26,868 nt of DNA from Pseudomonadota bacterium (lineage in GTDB: Bacteria; SAR324; XYD2-FULL-50-16; JAHJRI01). The stretch covers positions 1 through 26,868 of the forward strand of contig JAKSDL010000384.1 of NCBI GenBank assembly GCA_022360105.1, in the 5' to 3' direction. Each line of letters begins with the position of its first letter. The first letter of the stretch is position 1. Below, in pieces: positions 24,603-26,868 of this stretch. The notes under the pieces were generated by a model. It worked only from the letters and a program-made list of their open reading frames with translations. It ran no database searches and was not told where the DNA came from. Position numbers and translations under genes: made by a program.

Positions 24603-24618
24603 TGCAAAGAGAAGACCA
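24603..24618 (-). promoter_or_regulatory. Sigma-54-type promoter upstream of flgB
   Basis: On the minus strand TGGTCTTCTCTTTGCA has GG and GC with exactly 10 bases between, and a full TTTGCA -12 box. It would start transcription about 59 bases before flgB. It matches the promoter type upstream of flgF, implying joint sigma-54 control of the two early operons. Confidence 0.7.
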
Positions 24619-24665
24619 GAGAGGTAAAACGCTCAATAATTTTTGGCGGGGAAATGAAGAGGAGT

Positions 24666-24686
24666 ACCGGGTAAGTAATACCCGGT
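24666..24686 (-). terminator. Hairpin between trxB and the flgB promoter
   Basis: ACCGGGTA and TACCCGGT form an 8-bp perfect stem around a 5-base loop, 8 bases past the minus-strand trxB stop. No T run follows, so it may be a weak terminator or an mRNA-stabilising end rather than a strong terminator. Confidence 0.55.
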
Positions 24687-24694
24687 GAAAAGAC

Positions 24695-25894
24695 TTATTT
24701 TTGATCAGCTAACCAGCGTTCAGCATCGATTGCTGCCATGCAGCCTGTGCCTGCTGCGGTTACAGCTTGGCGGTATTCGCTGTCCATTACGTCTCCACAG
24801 GCAAAAACGCCTTCAACGTTCAATGCCGTGCTTCCTGATTTTGGTAGCAGGTAGCCGTTTTTATCCATATCCAGTGATCCCTTAAACAATTTGGTATTGG
24901 GTGTGTGTCCGATCGCCACAAACAAACCTGTTACACCAAGCTCCGATATCTCTCCGCTTTTGACATTCTTTATGCGCAAATCGGTCATACTATTTCCATC
25001 CCCAACGACTTCTTCGACAACGGAATCCCATTTTACCGTGACTTTTTCGTTGTTTAACACCCGGTCTTGCATTGTTTTGCTTCCTCTAAATTCATTCCTG
25101 CGGTGTATAAGATAAACATGCTCGCAAAAATTCGTTAAGTAGGACGCTTCTTCCAGTGCCGTGTCTCCTCCCCCGACAACGGCTACCTTCTGACCTTTGA
25201 AAAAGAATCCGTCGCAGGTTGCACAGGCTGAAACCCCTTTGTTTTTATATTTGATTTCACTGTCTAAACCCAGGTATCTGGCGGATGCCCCGGTGGCAAT
25301 TATCAGGGCATCACAAGTGTATGTCTTGCCACTTTCCTTTAATTCAAATGGTCGTTTGGAAATATCAACATCGGCTATTTCACCAAACACAACTTCCGTA
25401 TCGAACCGAGTCGCCTGTTTTTCCATTTGCACCATTAACTCATTGCCATCCACACCTTCAGGGAAACCAGGGAAGTTTTCCACATCTGTCGTAGTTGTCA
25501 ACTGCCCACCTTTTTGCGGACCGGTGATAATCAACGGAGAAAGATTGGCCCTGGCAGCGTATATTGCTGCGGTGTAACCGGCAGGACCCGATCCCAAAAT
25601 GATGATTTTTCTATGAATCGAGTCTTCGGCAGCAGAATCGATCTGCAACAGTTCATCCAATTTTCCTGCCCTTTCCAGATCATATAGATCGTCACATCCT
25701 CCAACGTGATGATCATTTATAAAAACCTGGGGAACCGTTCGTCGACCATTGGCTTTTTCTATCATTTCCGTCAAACGTTCGGGATAAACATCCACTTCAA
25801 TTTCTTCATAGCTGACACCCTTGGAAGCGAGTAGCTCTTTAGCTCTGACACAAAATGGGCAATAGTCTTTTGAATAGACAACAACGTTTTTCAT
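24695..25894 (-). CDS. Glutaredoxin-thioredoxin reductase fusion
   Basis: A 399-residue fusion. Residues 1-85 are a complete glutaredoxin: CPFC at 12-15, TVPQVFI at 53-59 and GGCDDL at 65-70. Residues 95-399 are a full low-molecular-weight thioredoxin reductase: FAD motif GSGPAG at 101-106, redox pair CATC at 224-227, NADPH motif GGGDTA at 241-246, the HRRNEFR patch at 264-270, and the C-terminal ACGD FAD motif. Electrons would run NADPH to FAD to CATC to the attached CPFC, making a self-contained reductase. I chose the ATG at 25894 (MKNVVVYSKDYC); the TTG at 25906 adds 4 residues. No ribosome site is obvious. It lies between the receiver-only protein and the flgB operon, all minus strand. 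Confidence 0.94.
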   Translation of the reverse strand: MKNVVVYSKDYCPFCVRAKELLASKGVSYEEIEVDVYPERLTEMIEKANGRRTVPQVFINDHHVGGCDDLYDLERAGKLDELLQIDSAAEDSIHRKIIILGSGPAGYTAAIYAARANLSPLIITGPQKGGQLTTTTDVENFPGFPEGVDGNELMVQMEKQATRFDTEVVFGEIADVDISKRPFELKESGKTYTCDALIIATGASARYLGLDSEIKYKNKGVSACATCDGFFFKGQKVAVVGGGDTALEEASYLTNFCEHVYLIHRRNEFRGSKTMQDRVLNNEKVTVKWDSVVEEVVGDGNSMTDLRIKNVKSGEISELGVTGLFVAIGHTPNTKLFKGSLDMDKNGYLLPKSGSTALNVEGVFACGDVMDSEYRQAVTAAGTGCMAAIDAERWLADQK

Positions 25895-25945
25895 TTCTAA
25901 TACCAATACAGAATTATTTTTTTGGGATTTGTCGCGGAATGTGAT

Positions 25946-26341
25946 CTAATTATCAGTTTTTTTTTCTACCAAGGCGAGCACAGAGTCAACTAAAATCGTA
26001 AGGTCGGGAACAGGTTTGAAAAAGACATTTTCCGTTTTCATACCAATGGCTTTTAATTCATCGGATAGCACATACCCAACAGAACCAGTGTGAATGACGA
26101 ATCGAATGTCCGGATAAAGATTGTGTATTTTTTGAATCAATATATCCCCACTCATACCGGGTAAGCGAAGATCAACTATGACAACATCAATTTTTGCTTC
26201 TTCCAGCAGATTAATTGCCGCTTCAGCGCTATCAGCCCTGGATACGTTAAATTCAAAATCCTCCAGAAATCCAGTCAGGCTGTCCAAAATGAACTGCTCG
26301 TCATCGACAACCAAAACATTATAACCTGATCCGCTCACCAT
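25946..26341 (-). CDS. Stand-alone receiver-domain response regulator
   Basis: A 131-residue single receiver domain with all phosphorylation residues: acidic pocket D13/D14, phospho-acceptor D57 in VDLRLPG, T85 and K109. There is no output domain, so it acts CheY-like by binding partners or as a phosphate shuttle. It does not carry the motifs that would make it a clear CheY. The hybrid kinase at 395-2443 has an N-terminal receiver of similar style ([10 protein letters not shown]), but the two are not adjacent. A GGAG site lies upstream of the start. Confidence 0.9.
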   Translation of the reverse strand: MVSGSGYNVLVVDDEQFILDSLTGFLEDFEFNVSRADSAEAAINLLEEAKIDVVIVDLRLPGMSGDILIQKIHNLYPDIRFVIHTGSVGYVLSDELKAIGMKTENVFFKPVPDLTILVDSVLALVEKKTDN

Positions 26342-26399
26342 GTATCAGACTCCGGATTATTTATAAAACCCTATTTGAATAACGCGGCAAACAGGATTT

Positions 26400-26416
26400 A
26401 ATCATCTAAGATGATT
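26400..26416. repeat. 17-bp palindrome in the receiver-tilS divergent region
   Basis: AATCATC-TAA-GATGATT is a perfect 7-bp inverted repeat with a 3-base spacer. It lies 59 bases upstream of the receiver gene's start and 178 bases upstream of tilS. It could be an operator for a dimeric regulator. No regulator is assigned. Confidence 0.5.
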
Positions 26417-26593
26417 GGATATTGACTATTTTACTCACCTAAAATCAACTTTCCAATTCTCCTTACAGAATAATGCATTCTCAAACTATTGGCAATCCCG
26501 TATACTAGTGCTCCCCCTCCTTGAAAACAGGAAATATCAGTAACTAAACCAGGATCTCACTTTCGAATTGTATCAATTGATAAAGCGATAATC

Positions 26594-26868
26594 ATGCCGG
26601 AACAATCCTTTTTAGATAGATTTGCCTTTGGTATCTTCCAATTTATCATGCGTCACGGATTACTGAGAACCGATGACAAGGTAATTGTGTCAGTAAGTGG
26701 AGGGGTCGACTCTGTTTGTCTGCTTGTTTTATTGGATTCCTTTCGTATCAAGATAGATTTTGATTTGCATGTGGTACATTTTCACCACGGGTTGAGAAAA
26801 GAAAGTGATCAGGAAGCGGAATTTGTTTGTCAGCTGGCGAAAGATAGAAATATCGCATTCAATTTAAA
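26594..26868 (+). CDS. tilS: tRNA(Ile)-lysidine synthase TilS, N-terminal part (cut by window end)
   Basis: 91 full codons are visible before the window ends. The PP-loop ATPase motif SGGVDS is at residues 35-40, followed by the family motif HFHHGLR at 62-68. TilS modifies the C34 wobble base of tRNA-Ile to lysidine, allowing AUA decoding. The ATG at 26594 gives a normal N terminus. The gene is divergent from the receiver gene with a 252-base gap. Confidence 0.92.
   Translation, partial: MPEQSFLDRFAFGIFQFIMRHGLLRTDDKVIVSVSGGVDSVCLLVLLDSFRIKIDFDLHVVHFHHGLRKESDQEAEFVCQLAKDRNIAFNL

Noticed and set aside
24695..25894. Grx-TrxR fusion as a sequencing frameshift of two genes
   Set aside because: A single uninterrupted frame with a natural linker joins two complete domains. 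A missing stop codon error cannot be excluded but there is no sign of it.
1..26868. CRISPR arrays, tRNA or rRNA genes, insertion sequences
   Set aside because: I saw no regularly spaced repeats, no tRNA-like cloverleaf and no transposase or terminal inverted repeats in the window.

Overview
The window is about 27 kb of a Gram-negative, flagellated bacterium. The evidence for this is P-ring and L-ring genes (flgI, flgH), lipoprotein and Tat signals, and a flagellar hierarchy that combines sigma-54-type (GG-N10-GC) promoters with a sigma-28/FlgM checkpoint and CsrA-FliW. Gene order flgF-G-A-H-I-J-M-N-K-L-csrA-fliW resembles deltaproteobacterial-grade lineages; SAR324-like or related marine groups are possible, but I cannot fix the taxon from the sequence alone. 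Base composition looks moderately AT-rich and fairly even.

Layout. 1-2443 (minus): a small zinc-ribbon/coiled-coil protein with an intrinsic terminator, and a REC-HisKA-HATPase-REC-REC hybrid histidine kinase. 2444-3020: divergent regulatory region with a good sigma-54-type promoter. 3021-13957 (plus): rod, ring and hook-filament junction genes flgF, flgG, flgA, flgH, flgI, flgJ, flgM, flgN, flgK, flgL, then csrA and fliW, closed by a strong hairpin terminator. A textbook sigma-28 promoter overlaps the flgJ stop codon, ahead of flgM. 14058-17821 (minus): a compact four-gene unit of a [NiFe]-hydrogenase-like small subunit, large subunit, cytochrome b and an M15 peptidase. 17822-18333: intergenic region with repeats. 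18334-18918 (plus): an unrecognised protein. 18952-24533 (minus): the second flagellar operon flgB, flgC, an unrecognised 112-residue gene, fliE, fliF, fliH, fliI, with its own sigma-54-type promoter. 24695-25894 (minus): a glutaredoxin-thioredoxin reductase fusion. 25946-26341 (minus): a stand-alone receiver domain. 26594 onward (plus): the start of tilS, cut by the window edge.

The flagellar genes together describe the basal body and export ATPase (FlgB/C/F/G rod, FliE/FliF MS ring, FlgH/I rings, FliH/FliI export), the junction proteins FlgK/FlgL with chaperone FlgN, and late control by FlgM, CsrA and FliW. fliG is missing from its usual place between fliF and fliH.

The most unusual content is the hydrogenase-like unit. 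By reading against the known family motifs, all four proximal-cluster cysteines of the small subunit and all four Ni-Fe cysteines of the large subunit are replaced, along with the active-site arginine motif. Yet the Tat signal, C-terminal membrane anchor, cytochrome b subunit and the other two Fe-S sites are kept, and both remaining sites appear to have become all-cysteine. This looks like a maintained, membrane-bound, periplasm-facing electron-transfer complex built on a hydrogenase scaffold that cannot bind Ni-Fe. Its function is unknown.
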